64,000 bases of DNA from Chlorops oryzae (GCA_020466095.1 CM035808.1:2240190-2304189), one strand, 5' to 3'. Shown: positions 1-13,700, counted from the first letter of the stretch. Translations and numbers: made by a program. Notes: a model not told the origin generated them from the sequence alone.

Positions 1-430
1 AGTGGATCTATTTAGCAAAAAAGGCTCAAGAACTTAATCAAAGCTTCACGTTTCACTCTTTGGATGTCTTTATGCTTATTACGTGTACGTGTATCAAATT
101 ATTCAAATATAAATGCTGCAATTTTGTTTATTAAAAGATTAGCTATCGTCTATCTGTGGCCATAAGAAATAACTCCTTAAGTCGAGTTTTACTGTATCGA
201 GGAAACATTTTTAAGCACATTCATGAATGGATTTTTTTTTTATATCAATCGTAAGTCCCTTTTTCTTTCCTTTAAAAGTCCCTCCATTCAAGACCCCTCT
301 ATTGAGGACGCTGATGCCTAATGGGTCCGCTGTACATCATCTTCGAGAGCAAAAAAATCCCACTAAACAAAAAGCTTACTTTGAGTAAAAGTCGACTTAA
401 GCTGTTATTACTTATTGTCATTCATTTGTG
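1..430. other. AT-rich flank, no feature seen
   Basis: Non-repetitive AT-rich DNA before the pentanucleotide array. No convincing ORF, RNA gene or transposon end is visible. Confidence 0.5.
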
Positions 431-1110
431 TTGTGTTATGTTATGTTATGTTATGTTATGTTATGTGTTATGTTATGTATTTGTTTGTTATGTTATGTTA
501 TGTTATGTTATGTTTATGTTATGTTATGTTATGTTATGTTATGTTATGTTATGTTGTTATGTTATGTTATTTATGTTATGTTATGTTATGTTATGTTATT
601 TATGTTATGTTATGTTATGTTATGTTATGTTATGTTATTTTATGTTATGTTATGTTATGTTATGTTATGTTATGTTATGTTATGTTATGTTATGTTATGT
701 TATGTTATGTTATGTTATGTTATGTTTATGTTATGTTATGTTATGTTATGTTATGTTATGTTATGTTATGTTATTTATGTTATGTTATGTTATGTTATGT
801 TATGTTATGTTATGTTATGTTATGTTATGTATATGTTATGTTATGTTATGTTATGTTATGTTATGTTATGTTATGTTATGTTATGTTATGTTATGTTATG
901 TTATGTTATGTTATGTTATGTTATGTTATGTTATGTTATGTTATGTTATGTTATGTTATGTTATGTTATGTTATGTTATGTTATGTTATGTTATGTTATG
1001 TTATGTTATGTTATGTTATGTTATGTTATGTTATTATGTTATGTTATGTTATGTTATGTTATGTTATTAGTTATGTTATGTTAGTTATGTTATGTTATGT
1101 TATGTTATGT
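431..1110. repeat. (TTATG)n pentanucleotide microsatellite
   Basis: About 680 bp of almost pure TTATG units with scattered one- or two-base interruptions (for example near 483, 551, 599, 724, 773, 829, 1034 and 1068). The unit length is not a multiple of three and TTATG makes no stop on this strand, so all three plus frames stay open and each reads the same Met-Leu-Cys-Tyr-Val period. The complement contains TAA in every frame. The long Cys/Tyr/Val ORFs here are therefore an arithmetic artefact and not genes. The unit resembles but is not the insect telomere repeat TTAGG. Confidence 0.97.
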
Positions 1111-2169
1111 AACTGAATAGTTGTTTCTCTTCACTGAAAATAAAACAAAAATGTGTTTTGTTTTGTGGTAATATGTGGATTGTATTTGTATTTTACACAA
1201 AGGCTTTCGATTTTATGTATAAATCTGATGCATACTGTTTTTATATTAATCGATAGGTGTATTTTTTTTTAGCGCTATAAATAAATTATAAATAGTTCAA
1301 CTGAATATTCTTGTGATTATTATGTACAAAGGTTTTTTTTTTTTAGGAGAATCGAAAAATAAAAAATAAAATGCACTCTTAACTAAACTAAAAAAAAAAA
1401 AAAAAATAATGATACGACTTTAGCGACAAAAAAATCTTTTTACAACAAAACGAAATAAATAGTTGCAATATACACACACTTATATGCGTGTGTTTATACC
1501 GAAAACAGACTCTCTCAAATATTAAAAGTATTATAATAATAAAATCAACAAAATATATTTTCATTTGAAAAATTATGCTTCATACGTTTCAAACGCCCGA
1601 AGTTCATTGCTTTTACTGTGTATTGACTGTAGATCCTTCCTTACAATTTGTTTTTTTCAAGAAGACACATCAGCTTACGTAAGTACTTTTTAGACTAACC
1701 ATACTTTTTGATCGAGTAAAAATAAAAAATTAAGTATTACTCGAAGTCGAAGTGAGTCGGTTTATGTTAACCCATTTTGGACTCTCTTTTTGTGTTCTAG
1801 ATGTCAAAATTAATCAGCATTTATTAGCTTTTAAAATAAATAACAACTATTCTCGTTGGAGGAACGGTCAAAACATTTTTAAGTGGGTAATAACACTAGT
1901 TTACAGAATTTTTTCCCAAGACATCTAAATGCATTTTTCTTATGGACTTTGGAAGTATTTTTTTATATTAATTTTTGAAAAAAGATTTTTTAAGTGGGGG
2001 TGTTTGCAGCTTTTTAGAGCAGAGCTCGACAAGCATCATCCGAGTTGAACAAATTATACTTGAAATTCTAAAAAAAATTAACTCCTTTAAAACTTGTTTT
2101 GACATATTTTTGAAATCGGTCAAGAAAATAAGAATTTTTAGACCTCAAAACCTTTAAAAAAAACACATA
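1111..2169. other. AT-rich 3' flank, no feature seen
   Basis: AT-rich DNA with homopolymer runs. No coding signal or inverted-repeat element was found. Confidence 0.45.
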
Positions 2170-2400
2170 CAGCCCGATTCTGAATATTTCCGGGGAACGA
2201 ATTCCCGGGGAGATAACTTTTCTCCAGATTAAACTTATTCTATTTTTAAATATTTGGGGACAGAAATTTGATGGGTAATGGATATTTGACCCATACCCAT
2301 AATTTTCCTTATCATATCTATTTCAAAAAGGAGAATTTTACTCTCGAGAAAAGTAAATTCCCCGGGAATTCGTTCCCCGGGAATATTCAGAATTGGCCTG
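2170..2400. mobile_element. MITE-like element with ~58 bp terminal inverted repeats
   Basis: The left end (2170-2228) and the reverse complement of the right end (2342-2400) match over about 58 bp, both including a GGGGAACGAATTCCCGGGGA core and starting with CAG. The interior of about 110 bp has no coding capacity. ATA flanks both sides (2167-2169 and 2401-2403) and may be a short target-site duplication. This is a non-autonomous terminal-inverted-repeat element whose superfamily I cannot assign. Confidence 0.8.
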
Positions 2401-2522
2401 ATATTGTAAGAGAAAATTCGTGAAATATTTCCTTTCTAAAAAATCGATCGCAAGCAAACTAATTTTTTTTTTTTTTTCATTTTTATTTAAAGTTCCTCTT
2501 ACCAAACAAAATTAGTTGTTAA

Positions 2523-2616
2523 GGGTATATTCACAAGGAAGGTGGAATTCTGTCGGAATATTTTTGATTTTAATTCGTCACGCACTGGCGAAAAACACCT
2601 TCCTTGTGAATACCCC
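2523..2616. mobile_element. 94 bp MITE, GGGGTATTCAC family, TAA duplication
   Basis: The ends GGGTATATTCACAAGGAAGG and the complement of CCTTCCTTGTGAATACCCC are inverted repeats covering most of the element. TAA flanks both sides (2520-2522 and 2617-2619). A three-base TWA duplication with a G-rich end is typical of PIF/Harbinger-type MITEs. Relatives lie at 5082-5210, 13810-13978 and, as a single end, near 12280-12300. Confidence 0.8.
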
Positions 2617-2619
2617 TAA

Positions 2620-4050
2620 AAAATTTTCAAAAATCAATATAAAAAACAACTCTTCTCTTGAAAAAATTAAAATTAATTATTTTGTAATGTAATGGTGAAA
2701 AGGGCGATTTATTTTCGTGTGAAATAGGCCTTAGATATCTGAAAATGTTAAATGCAACAATGTATGTATGAGGAGCCATTTTTTGAGAAGTAGAAGAGAA
2801 AAGAAAAAAGGGGAACTTCCTTCTTTTTCATCGAGATACCAGCGAGGCGAGCAGGAAATAAAGAAAAATATTGTCTGAAGACATCGAGCATTTTATTGGA
2901 TGAAAATAAAGTCCATTTCAATTTGTAAGGCAAGGATTAAGGTAATTAATATTAAAATAAAATTAAAAAAAATATTTCGTGACAAAAGTTCAAATTAAAA
3001 AGAAAGCATTATAACCATGGCCATTTACTGTATAAAATATATATGCCGCAAAAATGAGTGCTCGATATTCGAACCACCACTAAGCAGCCACACAAAAAAT
3101 CCTGAAAATTTTATTTGACCGCGTAAAAACCGGTCTAAACTGTCCTTATAACGTGTCCTTTGAAGGAATTTTAATTTTCTAAAAAAATGATAGTTCAAAA
3201 TGGGTTAATTGATTCAAAGGTGAAAATGTATAGGACTACAAAAATAAAGAGGGAAAGAGAGATAGAGGCAGAGCGAGAGCGAGGTAGAGAGGAAACTCAC
3301 AGTGTGATTGTTGAAACTTCAAGTTAAATAAATAAATTTTATTACGTTATTTGTGGTACTTTGCAAAGTATCATAAATTGTTGGTTTTGTTTTGTTTTTT
3401 TTTTTTCGTTTTTAAATTCTAAATCCGATCATTTAATGAGCATTTATTTTGGTATATGCGATGATATTTTGCTATTTAATTTCATTCCGAATATTTTTAA
3501 ATTAAATTTTTTGTATTTTTGGCGTTTTTTTTTTTTTTTAGACATTTTCATAAATCTTGAAGTTTGAAGCTTTTTTCTTGTTGCAACATATACGGCACAA
3601 CGGTTTGTGTTCACATCTAAATTCCGTCGGCACAAAAGTTTGTCAAACCGCTGAGAAATTAGTGCTGCCAAATTTGATTCGATTTAAATTGTTGCTGCGC
3701 AGTGTTAATCATCATCATCATACTGTGTGCGTGTCGATAATGCAGTCTATTCGAATAACAATCACTATCCAGCAGTGTTTGCACATTCCAGTAAATTCAA
3801 TTCGACTGCATTACCGACACTTCACAACGATTTTTTATTTCTGAGTTCGGTCAAACACTATTCAACAGGTTTTGTTTTTAAGCCCAATATTTGGAAAAAA
3901 ATAATCATAAATGTATGTCTTAAAATTTAAATACTTTTCTAGAAACTATGTTTGACGTAATTTTTGGTTAATTTTTTTTTTTGTTTTGTTTTGTTTTTAA
4001 TTATCTATTTTTCCAACAAAATGTTCATTGTAGTCTTAATAAAATTCAAT
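2620..4050. other. 3' flank of wge, no gene seen
   Basis: AT-rich DNA with a GA-rich purine stretch at about 3245-3295 and several homopolymer runs. Short ORFs here are low-complexity. A second AATAAA on the minus strand lies at 3834-3839, so transcripts of the minus-strand gene could run into this stretch. Confidence 0.4.
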
Positions 4051-4056
4051 TTTATT
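4051..4056 (-). terminator. Candidate polyadenylation signal AATAAA for wge
   Basis: AATAAA on the minus strand about 530 nt downstream of the TAA at 4584. It is the first canonical hexamer I noticed after the stop. Downstream sequence is T/G-bearing but not diagnostic, and 3834-3839 is an alternative. Confidence 0.3.
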
Positions 4057-4213
4057 CCATCGGTTTAATATTTTATAGTGTGCTTTAAATATCATTTTTG
4101 TTTTTTTTTTTAAGTTAAGCATACACAAATCCGCAAACAAATAAATTATATAAAAAAAACAGCTTATAAATTAAAGAATATTTATACAAACTCATTAACG
4201 AAAACTTTAAATA

Positions 4214-4247
<34 letters not shown>

Positions 4248-4583
4248 GCACATACACATTCATACACGCATAAAATGTATATAAAATAAAAATTATTCAA
4301 AAGGCTTGAGTTAAAATATGAAAAAAAAAATAGAGGAAAACGTCTAAAATACTTCAATTATCGCAAAATATATATATATATATATGTATGTATATATGCA
4401 TAAATTTCTTATAGAATAAAGTTATAACGGTTAGTTATCAGGCCTCCGCGATGCAATTTTTAAATTTTTTTTTTTTACAGATTTTCACTCTCATGCGCAG
4501 TTGTACATACTCATTATTCTTTATACACTAAACCATCCCACTACACTACACTACACTACACTACTACTGCTGCTCTCATCTTC
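4057..4583 (-). other. wge: Probable 3' UTR of wge
   Basis: Minus-strand sequence between the stop codon and the first AATAAA. It holds (AT)n tracts at about 4216-4236 and 4368-4384 and an ACTAC repeat at 4544-4566. Assignment rests only on position between the stop and a candidate poly(A) signal. Confidence 0.4.
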
Positions 4584-4791
4584 TTAACCATTGACGACAT
4601 AGTAATCTTGTTTGTTTGGCATCTTGAGTAGACGTTTCGAACGAAACTCATAGGCCCGATGGCAGAACATTACCAGTTCCGGATTAGTGTGGTCGGGCAC
4701 TTTTCGTGTACTGTAGAAACTGGACGCAGGCTTCGGTACGATTGAGACATCTTCAATATCCTCTTCATTGGCTCGCAGGCGTCGACGATAT
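4584..4791 (-). CDS. wge: wge coding exon 7 (end of BAH and C terminus)
   Basis: Acceptor CGTCAATTAG|A (first base 4791) after an 84 bp intron; joining CG+A restores Arg. Encodes [20 protein letters not shown], then [20 protein letters not shown] and [20 protein letters not shown], ending at TAA 4586-4584. The DPELVxxCRxxYDFRxxRxLK-like C terminus is shared with BAHD1-type proteins as I recall them. Confidence 0.92.
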
Positions 4792-7700
4792 CTAATTGAC
4801 GTTGAATTGAATAACAATAATTGACGTGTGACATGGGGTGGGGGGGGTGGTGCATCAGAGTGATTTTTCACTTACCGGCAATATTCACTGAATGTAAGCA
4901 CATAGCACTTATCTTCAATGCATGCAACGGAATTATGGTCCCGATGTCGTGATGCGTAAACTTCATCCGGACTATCGTTCGATTGACGTCCTTGCTCCGT
5001 ATGCTCAGGTCGATAAAACCATAGGAGTGAGACCATCATTTCACCTGAAATTGTTTTTTTTTTTTTTTTTTTTATAAATTAGAGGGTGTTCACAAGAAAG
5101 GCGGAGCGGAACATCGTCGTAAAAAGTTGAGTCGGAAAATAACCCGTGGGGAGGAAATTTTCCGACGTTGACCTTTTGCGACGAGATTCTACCTTTCCTG
5201 CAAATACCACTATTCTTTTATTCCAACATATATTCATAAAAGGTTTCTTTTTTTAATTTATCGGTCTCCGATATACAATGCTGCGTAGCATTTATCTATA
5301 TTTTTTTCTTCTTCTAAGAAGTGGGACTGTCGATAAAGCAGTTTTCAAATTTGGCTCCTTCCATCAATTCGAATTAATTGGGTTGATATTCTACTGAAGA
5401 TATATGCGTAGCATTTGTCTATTTTCTTCTTCTAAGAAGTGATACTGTCGATAAAGCAGTTTTCAAATTTGGCTCCTTCCATCAATTCGAATTTAATTGG
5501 ATAGTTGTTATTCTACTGAAGATATATGCGTAGCATTTATCTATTTTCTTCTTCTAAGAAGTGGGACTGTCGATAAAGCAGTTTTCAAATTTGGTTCCTT
5601 CCATCAATTCGAATTTAATTGGATAGTTGTTATTCTACTGAAGATATATGCGTAGCATTTATCTATTTTCTTCGTCTAAGTGGGAATGTCGATAAAGCAG
5701 TTTTAAATTTGGCTCCTTCCATCAATTCGAATATAATTGGATAGTTGTTATTTTATTGAAGATATATGCGTAGCATTTATCTATTTTCTTCTTCTAAGAA
5801 GTGGGACTGTCGATAAAGCAGTTTTCAAATTTGGCTCCTTCCATCAATTCGAATTTAATTGGATAGTTGTTATTCTACTGAAGATATATGCGTAGCATTT
5901 ATCTATTTTCTTCTTCTAAGAAGTGGGACTGTCGATAAAGCAGTTTTCAAATTTGGCTCCTTCCATCAATTCGAATTTAATTGGGTTGTTATTCTACTGA
6001 AGATATATGCGTAGCATTTATCTATTTTTTCTTCTAAGTGGGACTGTCGATAAAGCAGTTTTCAGATTTGGCTCCTTCCATCAATTCGTATTTAATTGGA
6101 CAGTTGTTATTCTACTGAAGATATGTAGGTAGCTGTTTTAGATAGGTATATATTTCCTTTGCTTCATTAACATCGGGGAAAATATGAGAGGATTTGAACT
6201 TGATTGAAGATCGGGATTAGCTGTCACGACTTAAAGGAATATAAGGACACAATTTTGTCCGATTTAAGTTGGCGATTCAAATTGGTTGATTTTTTTTTGA
6301 AATCGATCCTCCTCCGATCATCCTCCATTTATTTTATATTAATAATTTTCCTTATTACGGATCTATGCGAACATGGTTGATGGTTGATTGAAGATTGGGT
6401 TTAACTTGCACGACTTAATGGAATATAGAGACACAATTTTGTCCGATTTAAGTTGGCGGTTCAAATTTGGTTGATTTTTCAACATCGGACAAGAAATTTT
6501 GGCTTCAGCTTTTGGGATCTTCTTCATCCATTTATTTTATATTAATATTTTTTATCCTTACAACGGATCTATGAGAACACATGGTTGGCATTGGATTTGA
6601 AAATACCCGAACGAATAGCTGAATTGTTATATAGATCTCAGGAAGAGCGGTCGGCCGCAATAATCTTTGATCGTATTTATTATTGTCCAAAAAAAGTTTG
6701 GAAAAGAACCGCGAGGCAGTTTCAAATGATACCGCCGATTGCCATGTTCGCACGGATTGGTTTACACTTCGATTGAAACACTATTACGGGTGGCTCTAGG
6801 GTCGATTATATATCATAATGGAATTCGAAAGTTCTACCTTCTGTAACATTTCTAGCAATATTTTTCTAGAATTGAGAAACTGGTCTCGGACAAAATCCGA
6901 TGCTCAAAAACCCCATTGTTCATAAGCTAAAACATTCAGGGTCGGCATATACCTAACGTGCTTACAAAGTACAAACTTTACTATTATCCTTTAATATCTT
7001 GCAAATATTCAACACATGCAAACTTATGGAAGCAGTTACAATCAAATCTGAAGTTGATAAAAAATTGCATCTGTTGAATATATTTATAGGAGCTCTTTGG
7101 TTTTCATATGAGTACATCGTACTGGTCGGAAGTATCTCATTGTAGGATCAAATTGGAAATTTTTCAAGGGCTTAGTTATCACTTTCATCGTGTGGTCGGT
7201 CGGTCATTAGAACAATGATTTTTTTCATAGATATAAATAGATATATAAATATTTGTACTTACCGTCTTCAGGATTTTCCCATAGATGTGCAACTTTGGCA
7301 ACATACGGTAGCTCACTATCTTCATTGGCCTTTAGGAGTACACAATCCCGTGTACGAATGATATCGCCTTCCGAATGGCGCATGGCGACATAGCAAGTCC
7401 GTATGACTAGAGGATCATCGCTCTGGGAGAATAAAAAAAAAAGGAAAATGAAAACACTTTGCTTAAAACTTCTTCGATTCAATGGGAAGCTCAAAATTCT
7501 TACATTTAGAAACACTGCACCCTGAAATGATTGCCCTTCCCATGTCCAGCCGTTGTTCCATTTTGGTATGGCATCGCCACGCAGTGCAGGCGGTGGTCTC
7601 TCATCGAGCTCATAAGAGACAGTGGAATGCTTCAGCTTTTGACGCTTCCGTGGACCGAATTTGGCACGCGATCGGATACGCTTTCCGTTGAAATGATGGG

Positions 7701-10700
7701 AATGACATAAAATACGTGGCGGCGGTAGCGCCGGTTCCAGGAACACGTGAGCTTTATCGGAATGTGATGATGTGACAGCAGCGGCCGAATTAGAATCAGT
7801 TTCTTCCGTTTCGGGTAGACAGCATGGTGTCGCCGGTGTCGTTGTCGGTATTGAGTCCAATTGTTCGACTACTGGTGATGTTGTCGTTGACGTTGTTTCG
7901 TGCATTTCGGAATTCGAAATGACTATTGACTCCGTCGGCGACTCGTGGACGACTGCAATTGGCTTCTCAATTATTTCATTATTATTTGTTTCACGTGGGA
8001 TAGTTTGGTCCGTCAAGGTTGTCTCACTGGGCGGCGAAGTGCAGTCCGATCGTGTCGACTCCATAGTCTCGCAAACGACATCGGAAGAGGAAGAAGCAGC
8101 AGCAGCAGCTTTTTGTTGCTTCAATTTCGATTTCGTTTTTTGTTTTGATTTGGCCAATCTGTCGGTGTGCATTGTAGCTTTGCTCTTCACTTTTGATTCG
8201 TTTGGTTGTTTCATTTTTCCAATGGATTTTGTATATGATTTGGAAAATTTTATATTCGATAGCGCAATATTGTCATCCATCGACGACGACGACGACGATG
8301 ATCCACCATTTGAGTCTTGAGCAGTTTGATCTTCTGTTCGGTTTGCTATTGTCGATGACGATGTGGATGTTGACGAGGCCAACGACAATTGCTCATTTGA
8401 TGTAAGGAATAATGGGAATGTATACAGCAGACTGGTCTTTGAACCTTTTATTGGCTTCTTAGTTTCGGATTTTGATCGCTTTTCGGCGATGCTCAGTTTC
8501 GTTTTCTTTGCCTTGCGATAATCGATTTCATTATTTAGAGCTGACTTGATAACCCTTGCCGTTGCCATTTCGTTCTCACAGTTGAATCCTCCGCCACCAC
8601 CACCCCACGCCACCGCCGCGTGGCGTCTCCGGCTCGGAGAAGTAACCTCTCGCAATGGCGGCCTCGCTGGACTCGAACAAATGCATTGGAAGTCCGGACG
8701 ATTTCTTTGGCTTGGTCGCACGTTTCGGCGATGCTTTTGCATTCGCAATTGGTATTGCTGGTGATTGTGATGGTGGATCCTTAATCGGATCGTTAACGAC
8801 GACGGTGGTTTGCTCTTTTTCCGACTGACGACTCTCTGCGCGATCGGCTTGAAACTTTCGATTTCTTATTTCAGCTCGCTTTTTATCGAAGATTTCTTGA
8901 CGCTTTCGTTCGATCGCAATGAGTTTCCTTCGTCGGATTTTAAGACGTTCCTTCTGCTCCTCGGTGAGCAACACGTGACGTCGGCGCACGTGTACAGCAC
9001 CACCAACACCACCAATGCCATTCGCTAACGATTTCCGTTGAAGTATTCCGTAACGGTTTCGTTTGTCCATGCGTCGTCGGCTCAGACACAAATATGCCTT
9101 GGGCTCGGCTTGTTTAATGAGACTCTTGTAGCTGTTTGGTGAGGATTTCTTAGACGCTCCTCCTCCTCCCGGGCGTGTTCTGGAAATCAAGGATTTTTAT
9201 GCGTTTGCTTGCTGCATCTGCATCTGGATCTGGATCTGCCCCTGCTTCAGTTGCTTTTGGTTCTTCAGCGTTAGCATTATCAACTGCTGGTGGTACAGGG
9301 GTTTGTCGCAGATCAAGCACGTCATCGTCGGACGTTGTCGAAAGATCAATTTCACAATTAGGTTTCGCCGGTAATGTAATACACCCGTTTTGAAGTCGAA
9401 CTTTATCTGTGAAGGGTTAAGAGAATAGAATTTATATTAACCGGTTTAAAAAAAAAAATATCATTAAAAGAACTGACCTTCAATAATTGGTTTTGGTATT
9501 CTATTGCTTGAGACTGCATTATCGACCGACTCATGATCGAGAACGATTTCAAAAGTTTCTTCCTCTCCCTCTGCTTCTTCCACTTCCTCTTCTTCTTCTT
9601 CATCTCCTTCTCCTTCTCCTTCTTCGTGGCTACTTTGAAACTGAGAAAGAATTTGCAAGACGGCGGTATGCGATGAATTCAATTCGTTCATGTTCATTCC
9701 TGGCGAGCTGCTCAGCGGCTCTGCTTTGATTTTAAGCTCGTTAATTAGTTCATTGCTATTGCTATTGGTATTGCTATTGCTGCAGCTGTTGTTACTGCTG
9801 ATATGTTGTTGCTGTCGAAGTATTGTGTCCATTAGATCGTCTTCTATTTTGATATGCTCGGCTTTTATTTCGGTCTTAATTGTCGCTAGTAGCGGCAGGT
9901 CTATAATGGTTGCACTGCTGGATGCCGCCAACATTGTTGCTGTTAATGGTGTAACGCTTGTTGGTGGTGTTGTCGTTGCGACATGCGTGGGCGTTGACGT
10001 GGGCGTTGGCGTTGGCGATGATACTGCAATGTTTTCTTGCGGTAAATTTCGAACTTGTATGACAGGCTGTTGAATTTGTGGTGGTTGCTGCTGCTGCAGC
10101 TGAGTAGGCGCTGCCGTTGCTGCTGCTGCATAGACCATTTCACGTGCCATCGTTTTACCGATTCTTGCCTTTCGTACAACCAGCGGCTGAACTTGTTGTT
10201 GTTGCTGATTCTGTTGCTGCTGCTGTTGTTGATTGTTTGATGATGAAGTGGTACTGCCATTGCGGTTGTTGTTGCTGTTGCTGTTGCTGCTGCCTCCATT
10301 GAACACGGCAGTTATTTCTGTCATTGATAATAATGGTGGGGTCGATACTCTTGTCGTCAAGTCATAGGCTTCAATAATTGAAGGCACAGTTTCAGGTGAT
10401 GGTGCCGGTGCCGGTGTAGTTGCTGCTTCTTCAGCTTCAGCTTCTGCTTCTTCCACTATCAACATGGTTGGTGTCTGTGTCTCCTCCCGTGCCTGTGCAT
10501 CTGCCTCTGCTTCGGCCATTTGCAATTTTTGCATTGCCAACGTGGCTTCTTCGTCTTCCATGGCATCGTCATCGATTAACAATGATTTGTCATCATTGGT
10601 GCCATAGCTCTCTGGTGGTGTTGGTGGCTGCACAACGTGATCCTCGTACTGACTCTTACAGTCATTTTCTTCGGTTTTCAATTCGGATTTAACCGGTGTC

Positions 10701-13700
10701 TTTAGCACATTCCTTGTGTGATATGAGTCCACGAATTTGTTGTCGTTTCATTTTCATGACGCTGCTGCGTCTGTTGCTGCGTCTGCTGATGTTGTTGCGT
10801 TTGTTGTGTTAAGTTTTTAACTGGGCCTCTACTGGTAATCGCTGTATTCACCGCATTGGTGTTGTTGCTGTGCTGCTGCTGCTGCTGCTGCTGTTGTTGT
10901 CGGCATTCGCTTGAGCGATCATGGTCGTCGTGCTGCAGTTATTGCTCCCGATGTTGCTGTTGCTGCTGCTGCTGCTGCTGCTCTGGCTGACATTCACTAC
11001 TGAGGAGTTGTTGTTCTCGGTGATGTGATTCATCGATGTCGTGCTGGTGCTGCTGCTGCTGATGCTCGTTGTGCTGTTGATGTTGCTGCTGCTGCTGTTG
11101 TTGTTGTGGCTGCTCTGGCTGTTCGAGTTGCCGTTGCTGCTACCAATATGAGGCCCAGTATGGACGTTTTTTGGACACGATTGTTGCATTGGACACGGAC
11201 ACTGTGGCGGATATTCTAAAGGAAAAATCGATACAAAATAAAAATAATCAGATATGCGGTTTCTGAGAAAATGTACGTAGGTACTAAATTGGATGAAAAG
11301 GTAGAATTTCCGTCCTAAATTCTCAGTCTTGTATGCTTCGAAGGACTACTTGGCTTTGTGAAGATTAATTTTGATAAACAAAAAATTAAATTATGAGCAG
11401 GGCTCGGATTTTGTTGACTTTTATAAATTTGAAGCATACTTAAAGGAGCAAAAATTTTTCTAACTAACATTTTACGAATAAGTTTAACGAAGTTGAAATT
11501 TAAACCGCTTTTTTTCATAACTTTATGTAAATTTAATAAAATTTTTACTCCTTAAAGTATGCTTTAAATTTATAAAAGTCAACAAAATCCGAGCCATGCT
11601 TATGACTATTTTTGGGATCGCAGCAAAGAGGATATAATTGCGAAAAGATTCCCAATGGGTAGGGAAACTGAAAATATTTCATTTTAGCACCTAAAAGTAT
11701 GCATAAAAGTATTGAGCTTTGGAGAATCTGTTCATTGACGATCCTTATTTTCATCGGAGGGGTTGGTATTGGCCTTAGACATTATAAAACTTTATGTCGT
11801 GACTATTTTTTCGTGTGCCTATGTGATTCTTCTTCACATTTTGAAAGGTGTTGAAAGCCACACATCTCTCCTTCGGTGCCCGCCTGGGTTGACATATGAC
11901 TCGATTTGAGCGGACCCCAATTTTCATCGATGGAGCAACAGAATATATTTAAATCCAACTTCTGAAAGTATGCATTGGTTATATTGAATGAAAAACCAAG
12001 TTATATATTTTTAACCCTTTCACTACCAAACTATTCTCGTATATAATGTCAAAAAATGATTTTTTAGCTCACAAAATTCCCATTGTCTTTATATGTTTTG
12101 AATGGGAAATTTGTATTTTTTTAAAATTAATTATATTAACCCTTTACCGCATGATATAATAAATGAGCAGAAAAATTTTTTGTCGCAGTGGTTGGGTGGG
12201 TGGGTGTCTGTTTTTCCCCAGTACGCGAGGAATTAAAATCGAAAATATTCTGAGGTCGACATTTTCCGATACAATTCCACCTTCCTTGTGAATACCCCTT
12301 ATGTTAGACTTAAGAAAGGCGCGCATCCATGACATATTTATAGTTATGAATTTTTCTTTGGGATGTCTTGTCTCAATGGCAGTTAAAGAGTTAAGCCTTT
12401 ATCAACAGAGATTAATTTAGGCTTGAGAAAGATGCACACAGCGCCCAAAAATCCTCAATCAAGATGGATTTTAAAAGCACAAGCTTCCCACTATCGGAAG
12501 TAGTCACAATATTTTTATGCATACTTTTAGGTGTTCAATTTAAGTAGGTATAAATCTGTAGGCCTAGTTATTAAATTTTTTATTCGTGTGTCCCTAAGCA
12601 TCCACAAAATGACATGCTTTGATTAAGAGAACCATACTTTTCCTTACCCATATATGGTCCTTGTATACTCCGTGTATAGCATTGGCCCGGTGCTCCGCCG
12701 CCAGGACTATAACCCGGATAATATCCCGGTGGACCTGGGTAGTGTTCCAAATGTTGGCCAGCGGGTACTAGCTGAGAGCCCGATGAGCCTTGTGTTGGTG
12801 GTGGACCTCCCTCCTCCTCCGCCGCCTTGTGATGCACTGCCCGACGTTGGCGGTGGCCCAGTCGGTGTGTGCGAGCCACTGCTGCTGCCGCCACCACCGG
12901 AATTGGTTGGTGGAGCCGGCTGTTGCGGCGATGGCTCATATAAGTCTGGCGGTGGCGGTGGTGGACCCGGTTGATAATAGGGATAACGGCGATAAGCACC
13001 CGGTGGCGGATGCGGTGGTGCACTCTGATAGACTTTTGTCGAGAAGTACGGCTGATAAGTAGCTGCCGGCGGTGAATAGCACATCGCCTCGCCCGGGTAC
13101 GGTGCGTAGTAATTGGGTGGATATGCTGTCAAATAGTGCATTTGTGCCGCATGCATCGACCGCGGGTACGGACTGCCTTGATGTGCGGCAGCTGCTGCTG
13201 CTGCCGCTGCAGCTTGTTGATGCAACTGATGCTGTTGTTGTTGTTGTTGTTGTCTGCTGCTGTTGTTGCTGTTGTTGCTGTTGATGGTGTTGCGGCGAGG
13301 TTTGATGATGCGGAGGAACCGTTCCCGTTGCCGATGATGCCGGATAGCGGAACGGTGTCAAATCACCGCCTGTGATGAGCACATCGCTATCGGTGCTATC
13401 GGCCGCGGAGGTCGACGATGGTGGCGCAGGATGCAATTGCTCCGGATCGGAGCCAAGTGGTGGTGGTATTTGTTGTTGCTGTTGCGACTTCTTTGAAGCG
13501 GGACCAATGGCGGCTGCTTGCGAAAGAAGCGAGACATTCGGGATTGGTTGTTGTGGTGGCGGCGGCGGCGGCCCAGTAGCAACAGGCGGAAGTACGTGCG
13601 GGGAGATCAATGGACCAGCGGGTTGATAATAGCCTGCAAAGGAAAATAAAGAGCAAGAAAAGGTGGAATTAGATGATGATGTATTTGATAAATAGAGAAA

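Noticed and set aside
431..1110. Telomere or subtelomere (insect TTAGG)
   Set aside because: The unit is TTATG and not TTAGG, and the tract is internal and bordered by ordinary sequence.
321..1116. Three overlapping Cys/Tyr/Val-rich ORFs of 218-249 codons
   Set aside because: They are the three frames of the (TTATG)n microsatellite, which contains no stop on this strand.
6585..6776. 63-codon ORF in wge intron 5
   Set aside because: Both strands are open over the same bases, no domain is recognisable, and it sits next to old direct repeats.
7482..10692. Plus-strand ORFs of up to 182 codons opposite the wge exons
   Set aside because: They are antisense shadows of the minus-strand coding exons, with Leu/Val runs produced by CAG/CAA repeats.
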